Shown piece by piece: positions 51,184 through 59,443 of a DNA stretch of 64,000 bases. Both the position numbers and the translations under genes were made by a program. The notes beneath the pieces were generated by a model. That model was not told where the DNA came from, ran no database searches, and saw only the letters and a program-made list of their open reading frames with translations. The number at the start of each line of letters is the position of its first letter. Positions within the stretch are counted from its first letter, which is position 1. Source of the DNA: Planctomycetota bacterium (lineage in GTDB: Bacteria > Planctomycetota > UBA8742 > UBA2392); NCBI GenBank assembly GCA_016722065.1, contig JADKGX010000001.1, forward strand, positions 1,054,001-1,118,000, given 5' to 3'.

Positions 51184-52125
51184 TTACACCTTGCGGTGTG
51201 CGGTGCGGGTGCGTTCGCTGCCGTCCGGAAGCTGCACAACCTCGTAATCTCCAAACAGGTTGGGGGCTTCGTGCTGCAGCAGGCGGCACACATCGCAGGC
51301 CAGGGCGCGAATCTCGGCCTCGGCATGAATATCACCGCGCAACTCAATGAAGTGCCGCCAGGCCCGGGCGTTGCCGGTGACGAACACTTTGGTTTCCGTG
51401 GCGTTGGGCAACACGGCGCGGGCAGCTTCGCGGGCCGATTTGCGGCGCCCGCGGATTGTCTGCTTCTTGAAGTACTTAAGGGCCGCGTCGCTGGATTTGA
51501 CCAGTGCACGCCATTGCTCGATGCTGAGTCTGTCTTTGCCGTCCACAGTTTCGCCAAAGCTGAACTGCCCAGGCGCGGCTTCGCGCAGGGTTTCTTCGCG
51601 CAGGGCAAAGTCGACCAGTGCGTCGGGTGTGGCCATCCCTTCAGCCAGTTTGTCGGTCAACTGGCCGTACACCTTCACGGCGTGGTCGCAAAACTCGCGC
51701 AGGGACTTCTCCAGTTCGCTGTTCCCCTGCACAGCCGGCGGCACGACAAAATTCGCGTCGCCTTCGTCCACATAACGCTGGGAAAGCTGGCTGTAGCCAA
51801 AGCCGGCCCGGTGACGAATCAACTCATGCGTCAGGCTGCGAGAAATGCCCGTCAACAGCAGGCTGTAAACCGTGTGTTCCAGCACCGACCCGTGGCCAAC
51901 TTCCAGAATGTGGCCCAGATAGCTTTTGTTGTCCTTGCGGCCCTGCTTGTCGCCAAAGCTCATGTAGCAGATACGTCCTGCAAGCTCCGGGATGCGCTGG
52001 CCGGCGTTGTCGGTGTCGGTTTGCCAGTTGGCGCCTTCATCTTGAAGGAAGCGTTCTACTTCCTCGGGGGGCATGACCTGCTTGCCCACCAGATAGATCC
52101 GCGCGCGTGAAAAGAAGGTCGTCAT
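51184..52125 (-). CDS. thyX: FAD-dependent thymidylate synthase ThyX
   Basis: Makes dTMP from dUMP with methylene-tetrahydrofolate and FADH2. 313 residues. The ThyX signature RHRxxS-x4-SQRY appears as RHRAGFGYSQLSQRY. Other blocks: SYLGHILEVGHGSVLEHTVY with the conserved EH, and VLPNATETKVFVTGNARAWR then HFIELR near the C-terminus. It is longer than typical ThyX (about 220-260) because of helical inserts around residues 150-215, as in several other bacteria. ATG 52125 is chosen; a longer frame to 52197 crosses a perfect hairpin and has no homology. Confidence 0.94.
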   Translation of the reverse strand: MTTFFSRARIYLVGKQVMPPEEVERFLQDEGANWQTDTDNAGQRIPELAGRICYMSFGDKQGRKDNKSYLGHILEVGHGSVLEHTVYSLLLTGISRSLTHELIRHRAGFGYSQLSQRYVDEGDANFVVPPAVQGNSELEKSLREFCDHAVKVYGQLTDKLAEGMATPDALVDFALREETLREAAPGQFSFGETVDGKDRLSIEQWRALVKSSDAALKYFKKQTIRGRRKSAREAARAVLPNATETKVFVTGNARAWRHFIELRGDIHAEAEIRALACDVCRLLQHEAPNLFGDYEVVQLPDGSERTRTAHRKV

Positions 52126-52137
52126 GCCCGGAATGTA

Positions 52138-52166
52138 CACACCCGCGCGACACTTGCGCGGGTGTG
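52138..52166 (-). promoter_or_regulatory. Perfect 11-bp inverted repeat before thyX
   Basis: CACACCCGCGC (52138-52148) and GCGCGGGTGTG (52156-52166) flank a 7-nt loop, 12 bp before the thyX ATG on the - strand. No T-tract follows, so it is not a simple terminator. It may be a 5'-leader structure or an operator. Confidence 0.5.
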
Positions 52167-52206
52167 GAAGGATGTCGGAAAAACCCCCGGCTGGCACCCT
52201 GCGGGC

Positions 52207-52695
52207 TTACATCAACATCGGGTCGGCTTCGTCTTCCGCCACGGCGCCGGTTTCTTCGGGCATGATTTCGTCGCCTTCTTCGGGACCATCTTTGGTGGTG
52301 ACTTCGCGTGTGGCCTTGTCGATGGTGTCAAAGCGCTCCAGGATCGGCTTGACGGCTGCGGCGGGTTCGCCGGGGTTCATGGCTTCAAAGAACCGTATCT
52401 GGGCGGCAAAATCCTGGGCCACGCGGGCAATCTCGCCGATTGCCACTTCGGCACGCTGGCGCAGGTGGCGAACATCGCCTTCTTCCAGTTTGCCGTCTCT
52501 GCCCAGGCCGTCATTCAGGCGCTTGAGGTCATTCAGCGCCTCGTCCATGCGCTTGAGCACCGTGTCGTAGTCGGCAATCAATGCCTTGGCTTCGCAAGGC
52601 ACCGTGCCAGTGGCAAAGGGTTCAGTTAAGGAGGCACAAAGGCGCGAGGCCTCGACCTTCTTTTCCAGGAACAGCAAGTTGAGTTCAGCGGACAT
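52207..52695 (-). CDS. Uncharacterised alpha-helical protein with acidic tail
   Basis: 162 residues from ATG 52695 (MSAELNLLFLEKKVEASRLC). Largely helical with heptad-like stretches (ADYDTVLKRMDEALNDLKRL; VRHLRQRAEVAIGEIARVAQ) and an acidic C-terminus (EEGDEIMPEETGAVAEDEAD). No signal peptide, no family recognised. The longer open frame to 52899 runs under the tRNA gene and is rejected. Ends 81 bp upstream of thyX; a GGGGGTTTTT sequence just after its stop may be a weak terminator. Confidence 0.65.
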   Translation of the reverse strand: MSAELNLLFLEKKVEASRLCASLTEPFATGTVPCEAKALIADYDTVLKRMDEALNDLKRLNDGLGRDGKLEEGDVRHLRQRAEVAIGEIARVAQDFAAQIRFFEAMNPGEPAAAVKPILERFDTIDKATREVTTKDGPEEGDEIMPEETGAVAEDEADPMLM

Positions 52696-52870
52696 CGATC
52701 CCCCGTTTCCGATGGTGGCGACATGATAACGGAAGATTGCGCCACGGATAACCCATTCCCTTGCGATCCCCAGGTTGCAACCAAGGGACAGCCGAACCGG
52801 GAGGGCAAGGTCATGGTGCAGGCCGCTCCCTTGACGCAACGTGGGACCACAGGTATCTATGCCGCCCCGC

Positions 52871-52946
52871 TGCGGGGTGGAGCAGATGGCAGCTCGCAAG
52901 GCTCATAACCTTGAGGTCGCTGGTTCGAGTCCAGCCCCCGCTACCA
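52871..52946 (+). tRNA. Initiator tRNA-fMet (CAU)
   Basis: 76 nt, all arms fold: acceptor TGCGGGG/CCCCGCT with a T1-T72 mismatch (lack of a 1-72 pair is the initiator hallmark), D stem GAGC/GCTC giving the initiator A11:T24 pair, anticodon stem CAAGG/CCTTG around CTCATAA, T stem GCTGG/CCAGC with TTCGAGT, encoded CCA. In E. coli tRNA-fMet three G-C pairs close the anticodon stem; here the first of the three is A29-T41. A rho-independent terminator follows. Confidence 0.95.
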
Positions 52947-52954
52947 ACCGCTAG

Positions 52955-53002
52955 GCCGCCTGGAGTAAGGCTCTCAGCCGAATCCAGGCGGCTTCGTTTT
53001 TT
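52955..53002 (+). terminator. Rho-independent terminator of the tRNA-fMet gene
   Basis: Perfect 10-bp stem GCCGCCTGGA (52955-52964) / TCCAGGCGGC (52983-52992), 18-nt loop, followed by TTCGTTTTTT. Confidence 0.88.
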
Positions 53003-53268
53003 CCACAAACGGCCTGCGTCACCAGTTTGCGTCACCAAACTTGCATCCATTTTGCCACGCGCAACCGCTGTAGTTACCGAAAATGCCGTCTTGGCAGGAA
53101 TCCCAATCGGGCCGGAAGACCAAACGAGGGAGTGACTCAATGTGGAGGCAGCATTGGCGTCGTCAGAAGTCACTGAACCAGTTTATTCCTGGCCATCCGA
53201 GACGATTCACCAACGACAACTAGCGCACCGTCAGGTGCGCTCCTCCTTCTAACAGGGGCGTACTGAAG
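53003..53268. other. Non-coding stretch between tRNA terminator and transposase
   Basis: 266 bp without a convincing gene and of lower G+C than its surroundings. It has a short direct repeat (GCGTCACCA twice, about 53016-53038) and an 8-bp perfect hairpin AGCGCACC/GGTGCGCT (53222-53241) near the transposase 3' end, possibly part of the element's end. I could not match it to an inverted copy on the other side. Confidence 0.45.
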
Positions 53269-54288
53269 CTACCCGGCGTTTCGCCGGTACGTGTGGTGCA
53301 GCCCGTCCAACCACGGAACGGCGTAGACACGTCCTTCGGATTCAACTTCACGACTATCAGGACAGTCGCCTTCAAGTCCCAAGTGCGTCCGTGAAGTGTC
53401 GTAGTACTCGATGTACTCCTTCAGGATCTGCCGCAAGTGATTCTCACCGAACACGATCACGTGGTCCAGGCAGTCTCGCCGTATCGTGCCGATCACTCTT
53501 TCGACGTATCCGTTCTGCCAAGGTGATCGCGGAGCGCTGATCAGTTCTTTGATCCCCATCGCCCGAACTTGACGTCGGAAGACGTTGCCAAAGGTCGCGT
53601 CACGATCACGCTGCAGGTACGTCGGTACATCGCCCCACGGGAACGCCTCGACGATTTGCTGCGCGGTCCACTCGGCGGTCGGGAGTGCAGTGACGTTGAC
53701 GTGCAGGATCTGGCGTCGGGCGAGTGAGAGAACCACGAAGACGTAGAGAACGCGAAAGTTGGCTGTCGCCACAGTGAAGAAGTCTATGGCTGCGGTCGGT
53801 CTAAGATGGGTTCGCAAGAACGTCGCCCAGGATGGTCCGGCCGCCGGTTTCCCTTTCCGATGCCGAACCATGTACTTCGCGACGGTGGATCGAGCTACGT
53901 CCAAACCGAGCTTGGCCAGTTCAGCTTGGATCCGAGGAGCACCCCAAAGTCGATTGGCTTTGCTCATCTCGCGGATCAGCTGACGAAGCTCCTGCGACAC
54001 TTGTGGCCGGCCTCGCCCAGGCCTGCCCTTCCACCGCCAGAACAGCTTGAAGCCAGTCCTCTGCCAACCGATGACCGTTGCCGGCTGGACCAGGACAAGG
54101 GCGTCCTTCCACTCCGCCCAATGCTTCGACAGCGCAGCCCAGAGTCGCCGATCCTTCGGCTTCAGCCTGGGCCGGCCAGCAGATCGTTGAAGCACAACAA
54201 GCTGATGCCGCAGCGCCGCGTTCTCCACGACCAAGGACTTGTGTCCTTGCAGGAGAACGCGAAGAACGCCCATCACCAAGAAGATCAT
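53269..54288 (-). CDS. DDE integrase-core transposase
   Basis: 339 residues. Helix-turn-helix-like N-terminus (LRHQLVVLQRS; ANRLWGAPRIQAELAKLGLD, the HTH_21-like block), then a retroviral-type integrase core: first Asp in AIDFFTV, second Asp in QRDRDATFG, Glu in NGYVERVIGTIRRDCLDHV, and the C-terminal YYDTSRTHLGL typical of IS3/IS481-like transposases. Single frame, no frameshift needed, apparently intact. GGAG lies about 7 nt before ATG. Flanking terminal inverted repeats were not found by eye, so I cannot give the element's limits or say whether it is mobile. Confidence 0.85.
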   Translation of the reverse strand: MIFLVMGVLRVLLQGHKSLVVENAALRHQLVVLQRSAGRPRLKPKDRRLWAALSKHWAEWKDALVLVQPATVIGWQRTGFKLFWRWKGRPGRGRPQVSQELRQLIREMSKANRLWGAPRIQAELAKLGLDVARSTVAKYMVRHRKGKPAAGPSWATFLRTHLRPTAAIDFFTVATANFRVLYVFVVLSLARRQILHVNVTALPTAEWTAQQIVEAFPWGDVPTYLQRDRDATFGNVFRRQVRAMGIKELISAPRSPWQNGYVERVIGTIRRDCLDHVIVFGENHLRQILKEYIEYYDTSRTHLGLEGDCPDSREVESEGRVYAVPWLDGLHHTYRRNAG

Positions 54289-54584
54289 CTCGTCGCTCCA
54301 TCAGCTTGTGGGGCGCGAGGCAACCATCACGGATGGCGATGGAAAGACGGTGGTTTGCTACAATCTCGGCGAGATCGGCGTAGCGCCGAGAACGCCTAGA
54401 AATGGGCCTGACGGAGTTTTCGGTAAGGACAGGTGTGTTCGGGAACTGTCGGCGTTTTGGTCGCACCGAACGCAACCCCAGTGCCGCAATTCCGTGGCGG
54501 GCGCGCGGGTACTCGCTAACCTCTTCCACTGACTGTCCGAGCACCAGCTTTCGTTGACGCGACAGCGGGCTTTGGAGCCTTGCC
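54289..54584. other. Intergenic region upstream of the 972-residue protein gene
   Basis: 296 bp, divergent. It holds the ribosome-binding site of the transposase, a TACAAT hexamer (54359-54364), a 7-bp hairpin CTCGGCG/CGCCGAG (54365-54390), and TTTGGAG 7 nt before the + strand ATG at 54585. No small gene is supported. Confidence 0.45.
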
Positions 54585-57503
54585 ATGGAGAGCGCAACAC
54601 CCTCGGCCCGGAGGTCGTGGCGCTTTCGCGGCCCGGCCTTGGCCCTCGTTCTGGCTGCAGTCGCGGTGCTGGTTTGGCTGATGGTCCGCGGTTGCGGGGA
54701 CGCACCTGAGGCCGTGCCCCGCGGCTATGACTACTTCCATGCGAAAGTCGAAGAGCTGGGTCGCGACCCCGAGCGGGTGAAGGCCTTTGTCGAGGCCGAC
54801 ATCCAGACCATCGAAGGAGCCGGCAACGTCAAGGGGCCGCTGGCGACACTCTGGAACGGCGCAGGCACGGAGCGCGAGAAGGCCCAGCTTCAAGACGTGC
54901 TGCTGGCATGCTGCGACCCTGCGATGGACAGCGCTGAAGCCTGGCGGACAAGAGGCGCAAACGACGAGACTGTCAAGCTCAGCATCGTGTTGGAGGCGGG
55001 TACGGAAGGAAAGACTACCGCGACTGAAGCGATAGACGGATACTGCGCCACATTCGCAGGGGCCGGCCACTCGCTGGAAGTCGCCGAAGACGGCACGGCA
55101 AAGTTGACCGTCAGGACATACGGCGCCGAGCCGGAAGTCCGTGCGATCAACGTCAAGGAAGCTTACTGGGCGCAGCTTCGGTTCACGCTCAGCGGCGACG
55201 GCAAGCCGCGCGAGATCGTTCGCGAACTCTGGAACAAGGACAACCGCAGCGGGCCTACATGGGGACTACCCGGCGACCGCCACGATTTCATTGTGCTGCC
55301 GAGCCGAGTCAGCAAATTCGTGCGCGAGAAGGAAGAGTTGCGCCTCAAGGAGGCCAAGCGCGAAGGCGACGCCGATGCCAAGGCCTACCTGGCCTTGCTC
55401 GATTACTGTCTCCAGAGCGACGAGATCCTTGCAGCCCTGGAGAAAGAAAACGGCGTTACGGCGCGCTTCGACCTGCCGCGCATTCTCATACTTTCCAAGT
55501 TCAACCTGCCCATATTCGTCGGCGGGCCGTGCGATGCGCTTGACCTGCGGCTCAATTACACCAGCTTCGAGGGCGAAAAAGTCGCTGCCTATTCGAGTGT
55601 CCAGACCCGCAGCTTCACCGAGGCCGGGCTGGAAACCGCGTGGCTGGCCAAGTACACGGGCGCGCCCTGCACTTCGGCGCATGATGTCATCAGCGCACTG
55701 CGCGAAGACTACCCCGACCAGCCGGCCCGCCGGTTGCAGGCCGTGCTGGATGCGCTTGCGGCCGCGGCAAATCAGCCGGCCGGCACACAGCTCGTTTTCA
55801 GCGCAAGCGACCCGGTCGCGGCCAAGGGCGCTGTGCCGCCTGAAATCACGCTTTCGAAGCTGGAAGACGGCAAGTGGTCAATCCGCAGCGGCGCGCTGAA
55901 TGCCGCGATGGTGGCTGACCTGGACAAGAACCCCGACATGCCGCGCCTGCCGCTTAAGGATGGGCTCATCGACGGCGCAACGGATTCGCATGAGCGCCTG
56001 GCGCTGATGGTCGAAGTCGGCCTGATGGCCGCGGACGTGAAACCGCAAGTCGGGGCGCGCTACGTGCTGCAAACGCGACTGATCGGCGCGCCGCGTGCGC
56101 TGGTTGTCGAAGGCGCAAGCTTTACGTTTGCATGGGGCAGCGGCGAAGATCGCGTAGATCAGCACGTTGTGGTTCGCGGCTGCGGCGGGTCGCTGGTACT
56201 TGAGGCGCGCGTGCAGTCCGGCATACGCCCCGTGAACGGCACGCGCACCATCGACGCAGCCGCCTTGTCAAGCGCGACGCTGCACAACCCTTGGTACGCA
56301 CAGGGCGACGACTTGCAGAAAGACGCCACCACGTTTGTGGTCTCGCGCAGTGTTTACGAGGCGCTGAAGGCGGGTAAATCCAGCGACTTCGCAGTTGCGG
56401 GCCGCTACGCGACGGTTGAGGACGCTGCCGAGGGCAAGCCACGCCCGATCACCTGGACAGGCAAGATTGAGCCGCTGGGGACGGGCAGCGTCAAAGTCCG
56501 GATCAACAATAAGGAAGAAACAGTCGCGATACTCCGTGCCAAGGCCGGCGAGCGCGAAATTGCAATCCTCGACGACGCGCAATGGCCCGTAGGAATGGCC
56601 GACCGGCTGCTTGAGGTCAACTCCGGCATTCGATGCCGGCTGCTGGACACGGGGGGCACGCCAATCGGCGGCGCGGAAGTATCCATCGAAGACGCCAAAG
56701 CCACCACCGCCTTCGACGGCTCGTTCACGCTGGCCCCGCGCAAGGCTGACGGTTACGGCCGGCTGAAGGCAAGCGTCAAGCGCGGCGAAGACTCGCTGGG
56801 CGAGGCCGAACTCGATCTCTCGGCGCCGGGGTTGGGCGAAGTCACGCTGACGGTCAATCGCCCGCTCAAAGACCTGCTGTTTATTCACCCGCGCGAGCGC
56901 GAGAAGCTTGCCCCGCTGCCGCTAAGCGACCAGGTCAAGCGCCACGCCAACGCCGCGTTTGACCAGGGCCGCTGCGTGATGATCCCGGCGGCGATGCTGA
57001 ACGTTGGCGGCGAAGAAGACATCGCATTTTATTCGTTTGACCCGGCGACCGGCGAAAACATCGGCGTTATGGAAACCGGCCTCAACGGCTCAATGCAGGC
57101 CGCAAAGAACGCCTGGAAGGACGCCGCGAAGGACACGGCCAAGGAAGCCTGGGACAACCGTGACGACATCGCCGAAGGCGGCCTGCCACCGATTCACATG
57201 CTGCGCGGCGCGATTGTCGCCTGGTTCACCTATTGCTCGTACCGGCTTGAAGGCAGCAGTAACGCCGAGGCGATCATGCGAATGCTGAACGACATGGGCT
57301 ATTGGGAAGAAAACACCAACCTGTTCAGCCGCACCGAAGAAGCAATCGGCGGCGATGCGGGTGCCGAGGCGCGCAAGCGGCTCGCCGGCGCGATCGGCGG
57401 CAACATGGATGGCGGCGCCGCCGCTGTGGCGTTCAAGTGCGGCTACCTGGGCTCGGCGGCTTTCCTGGCCAAGTTCATGGCCGACAGGGGAAACGATGAA
57501 TAG
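54585..57503 (+). CDS. Large membrane-anchored extracytoplasmic protein, unknown function
   Basis: 972 residues. An arginine-rich start is followed by one membrane helix (ALALVLAAVAVLVWLMV, about 18-34), giving an N-in anchor. No family is recognised for the body. Residues about 60-260 begin YDYFHAKVEELGRDPERVKA and include LWNGAGTEREKAQLQDVLLA, faintly like the start of transglutaminase-like domains. Residues 690-770 (GIRCRLLDTGGTPIGGAEVS) match a carboxypeptidase-regulatory-like Ig fold. The C-terminal 150 residues (AKNAWKDAAKDTAKEAWDNR, then a helical end) are distinct. It overlaps the next gene by 8 bp, so the two products probably act together. Confidence 0.7.
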   Translation: MESATPSARRSWRFRGPALALVLAAVAVLVWLMVRGCGDAPEAVPRGYDYFHAKVEELGRDPERVKAFVEADIQTIEGAGNVKGPLATLWNGAGTEREKAQLQDVLLACCDPAMDSAEAWRTRGANDETVKLSIVLEAGTEGKTTATEAIDGYCATFAGAGHSLEVAEDGTAKLTVRTYGAEPEVRAINVKEAYWAQLRFTLSGDGKPREIVRELWNKDNRSGPTWGLPGDRHDFIVLPSRVSKFVREKEELRLKEAKREGDADAKAYLALLDYCLQSDEILAALEKENGVTARFDLPRILILSKFNLPIFVGGPCDALDLRLNYTSFEGEKVAAYSSVQTRSFTEAGLETAWLAKYTGAPCTSAHDVISALREDYPDQPARRLQAVLDALAAAANQPAGTQLVFSASDPVAAKGAVPPEITLSKLEDGKWSIRSGALNAAMVADLDKNPDMPRLPLKDGLIDGATDSHERLALMVEVGLMAADVKPQVGARYVLQTRLIGAPRALVVEGASFTFAWGSGEDRVDQHVVVRGCGGSLVLEARVQSGIRPVNGTRTIDAAALSSATLHNPWYAQGDDLQKDATTFVVSRSVYEALKAGKSSDFAVAGRYATVEDAAEGKPRPITWTGKIEPLGTGSVKVRINNKEETVAILRAKAGEREIAILDDAQWPVGMADRLLEVNSGIRCRLLDTGGTPIGGAEVSIEDAKATTAFDGSFTLAPRKADGYGRLKASVKRGEDSLGEAELDLSAPGLGEVTLTVNRPLKDLLFIHPREREKLAPLPLSDQVKRHANAAFDQGRCVMIPAAMLNVGGEEDIAFYSFDPATGENIGVMETGLNGSMQAAKNAWKDAAKDTAKEAWDNRDDIAEGGLPPIHMLRGAIVAWFTYCSYRLEGSSNAEAIMRMLNDMGYWEENTNLFSRTEEAIGGDAGAEARKRLAGAIGGNMDGGAAAVAFKCGYLGSAAFLAKFMADRGNDE

Positions 57504-59280
57504 GACACTCACGCTTGCGCTGATCGCAGTTCTTCTCAGTGTCGCCGCGCACGGCCAGGAGCCGCGCGTCGTCAAGGAATCACCGGACGGCAAAAACGAG
57601 ATCGCGCCGGGCGACACCTTTGAGGCCAACGCCGCGGCCATCGACGCCACGGACTCGGTGACGCTGGTGTGCGAGTCCGACGTGATCTGCAACCTCGAAA
57701 TCACAGTGCCCGAAGGCGGACAAGTCTACCTGATGGCCGACCCATACACCGTGTTCTCGGAAGTCGGCGTCAACCTGAAGCTGACCCGCGCGCGCTTCAA
57801 GAAAGGTCGCAACGAAATTCGCATGCGGCCTAACCGGGCAGGTGACTACAAGCTGATCGTGACCGTTTGGGCTGAGCTGCCGGACTTCGATATTGAGCCG
57901 AACAACGACACCACGTCCGCGCAGGCACTCGCAGCCGGCCAGAAGATGCGCGGCACGGTCTCCATGCCCTACGGTGACCGTGACTGCTACACCGCGCAGG
58001 TCGAGGCCGGGCCGCTGCATGTGGTTTTCAAGAAACTTGTTCAGGCCGACAAGGATCGCCCGCTGAACGCACGCTTCTCGATCATGGCCAAGGGCCCTGA
58101 AGGCTACATCGACGACCAGTACGCCTACGCCGCCGACGAAACGACCAACGAGTATCACTTCTACCCAGTGGTCAAGGCCGGCCCGGTATGGTTCTACCTG
58201 CTGATGGGCAGCACAGTGCAGGGCGACGAGTATGAAATCTCGTGGGAGCCTTTCACCCCCGGTTTGACCGACGCCGACAAACAGGCCGCAAGGAAGGCGC
58301 TGGAAACCGGCGAAAAGTGGCTGGTGGACCAAGGCCCCGGCGGCAAAACATGGGAGCCGTACGAAGCCGCCATGGACGCATTCGCCTTCATGGCGCTGCT
58401 GGCCGGGGAAGCCGGCAAGAATGACCGCAAAACCCTTGAGCAAACCTGGGTTCCCCGTCTGGAGGCAAGCCTCAAGCTCGTGCCCGACATCGAGTGGAAG
58501 GGCGAGGCTGTCTACGGCATCGAATACAAGGTGTACGAACACTCGATAGTCACACTGGCACTTGCCGAGGCCGTGGCTCAAGGACTTGAAAGTGCGAAAC
58601 CCGCGTGCCTAAAGGCTGCCAGGTTCCTGCTCGCGGCGCAGTTGACCGGGAGCCGGCACAAGGATTGGAACGGGCCGGTGGCTACCAGCGACGACTCGTT
58701 TGGTGGCTGGCGCTATACGCCCAACTCGAAGGACATGGACATCAGCGTAACCGGCTGGTGCCTGGTTGCGCTTACGGCCGTAGACGCCGCGGGCCTGAAA
58801 GTAGAAGGCCTGCGCGACAGCGTGGCGTGGGCCCTGAAAGCAATCCGCCATTGCACGGACGACTTCGGATTCACTTATGTTCCTAAGAGTTCGGGCAACG
58901 GCAACATTCGCAACAGCATTGGCGCGCTGGTGCTGTTGCTATACGGCGAAAGCGGCTCGGCGTTCAATATCGCGATTGCCGACATAGACGCGCACTTCCC
59001 GGCCGGCACGCAGGTGGATGACGGCCACAACAGCCCGCTGTACTACGCTTACTACGCCACGCGCGCGGATTACCTGCGCTCGGGCAAAGTATGGGAGGCC
59101 TGGCGCACGGCGATGCTGCGCCAGCTGGTTCGGCTGCAGGAGCCCGGTGGAAGCTGGCGCCCCATGCGCGCGGAAGCGGAGCTGGAGCGGCGATTCGCGA
59201 CGGCGCTGTCGCTCATGATCCTGCGCATGTGCCTCAACGAAGTGCCGAAGTACCTCAAGCACGAAGCCGAAGGCTTCTAG
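57496..59280 (+). CDS. Secreted protein with terpenoid-cyclase/prenyltransferase-like toroid
   Basis: 594 residues. Signal peptide LTLALIAVLLSVAAHG. Residues 25-290 are beta-rich, containing a pre-peptidase-like segment (DFDIEPNNDTTSAQALAAGQ ... GTVSMPYGDRDCY). Residues 300-594 form an alpha/alpha toroid: SDDSFGGWRYTPNSKDMDIS then VTGWCLVALTAV, GFTYVPKSSGNGNIRNSIGA and YYAYYATRADYL, the pattern of prenyltransferase/squalene-oxidase repeats frequent in planctomycete secreted proteins. No D-x-D-D cyclase motif is seen, so it is probably a binding or structural domain. ATG 57496 gives the signal peptide; a longer frame upstream is a shadow. Confidence 0.75.
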   Translation: MNRTLTLALIAVLLSVAAHGQEPRVVKESPDGKNEIAPGDTFEANAAAIDATDSVTLVCESDVICNLEITVPEGGQVYLMADPYTVFSEVGVNLKLTRARFKKGRNEIRMRPNRAGDYKLIVTVWAELPDFDIEPNNDTTSAQALAAGQKMRGTVSMPYGDRDCYTAQVEAGPLHVVFKKLVQADKDRPLNARFSIMAKGPEGYIDDQYAYAADETTNEYHFYPVVKAGPVWFYLLMGSTVQGDEYEISWEPFTPGLTDADKQAARKALETGEKWLVDQGPGGKTWEPYEAAMDAFAFMALLAGEAGKNDRKTLEQTWVPRLEASLKLVPDIEWKGEAVYGIEYKVYEHSIVTLALAEAVAQGLESAKPACLKAARFLLAAQLTGSRHKDWNGPVATSDDSFGGWRYTPNSKDMDISVTGWCLVALTAVDAAGLKVEGLRDSVAWALKAIRHCTDDFGFTYVPKSSGNGNIRNSIGALVLLLYGESGSAFNIAIADIDAHFPAGTQVDDGHNSPLYYAYYATRADYLRSGKVWEAWRTAMLRQLVRLQEPGGSWRPMRAEAELERRFATALSLMILRMCLNEVPKYLKHEAEGF

Positions 59281-59443
59281 CAGCAGTCGTTGACGCGTGG
59301 TGCAAGTCCCCAACTGGTCGCCGGCCAACGTTTCAAAATTGGAAGCCAGCGCGCCCAGGCGTTTGCTTTTGCACGGCGACTCTTGGGCTGGTGGTGCGTG
59401 TGTGGCGTTGGCCTCCTTAAATGCAGGCCTGGAGGAGGGCGCC

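Noticed and set aside
52811..53173. - strand open frame containing GGWTRTSDLKVMSLASC
   Set aside because: This is the well-known artefact peptide from the antisense strand of a tRNA-Met gene; the region is the tRNA and its terminator.
53222..53241. 8-bp hairpin as terminal inverted repeat of the transposase element
   Set aside because: The repeat is local (4-nt loop) and no inverted copy was found beyond the transposase start, so element ends cannot be set.
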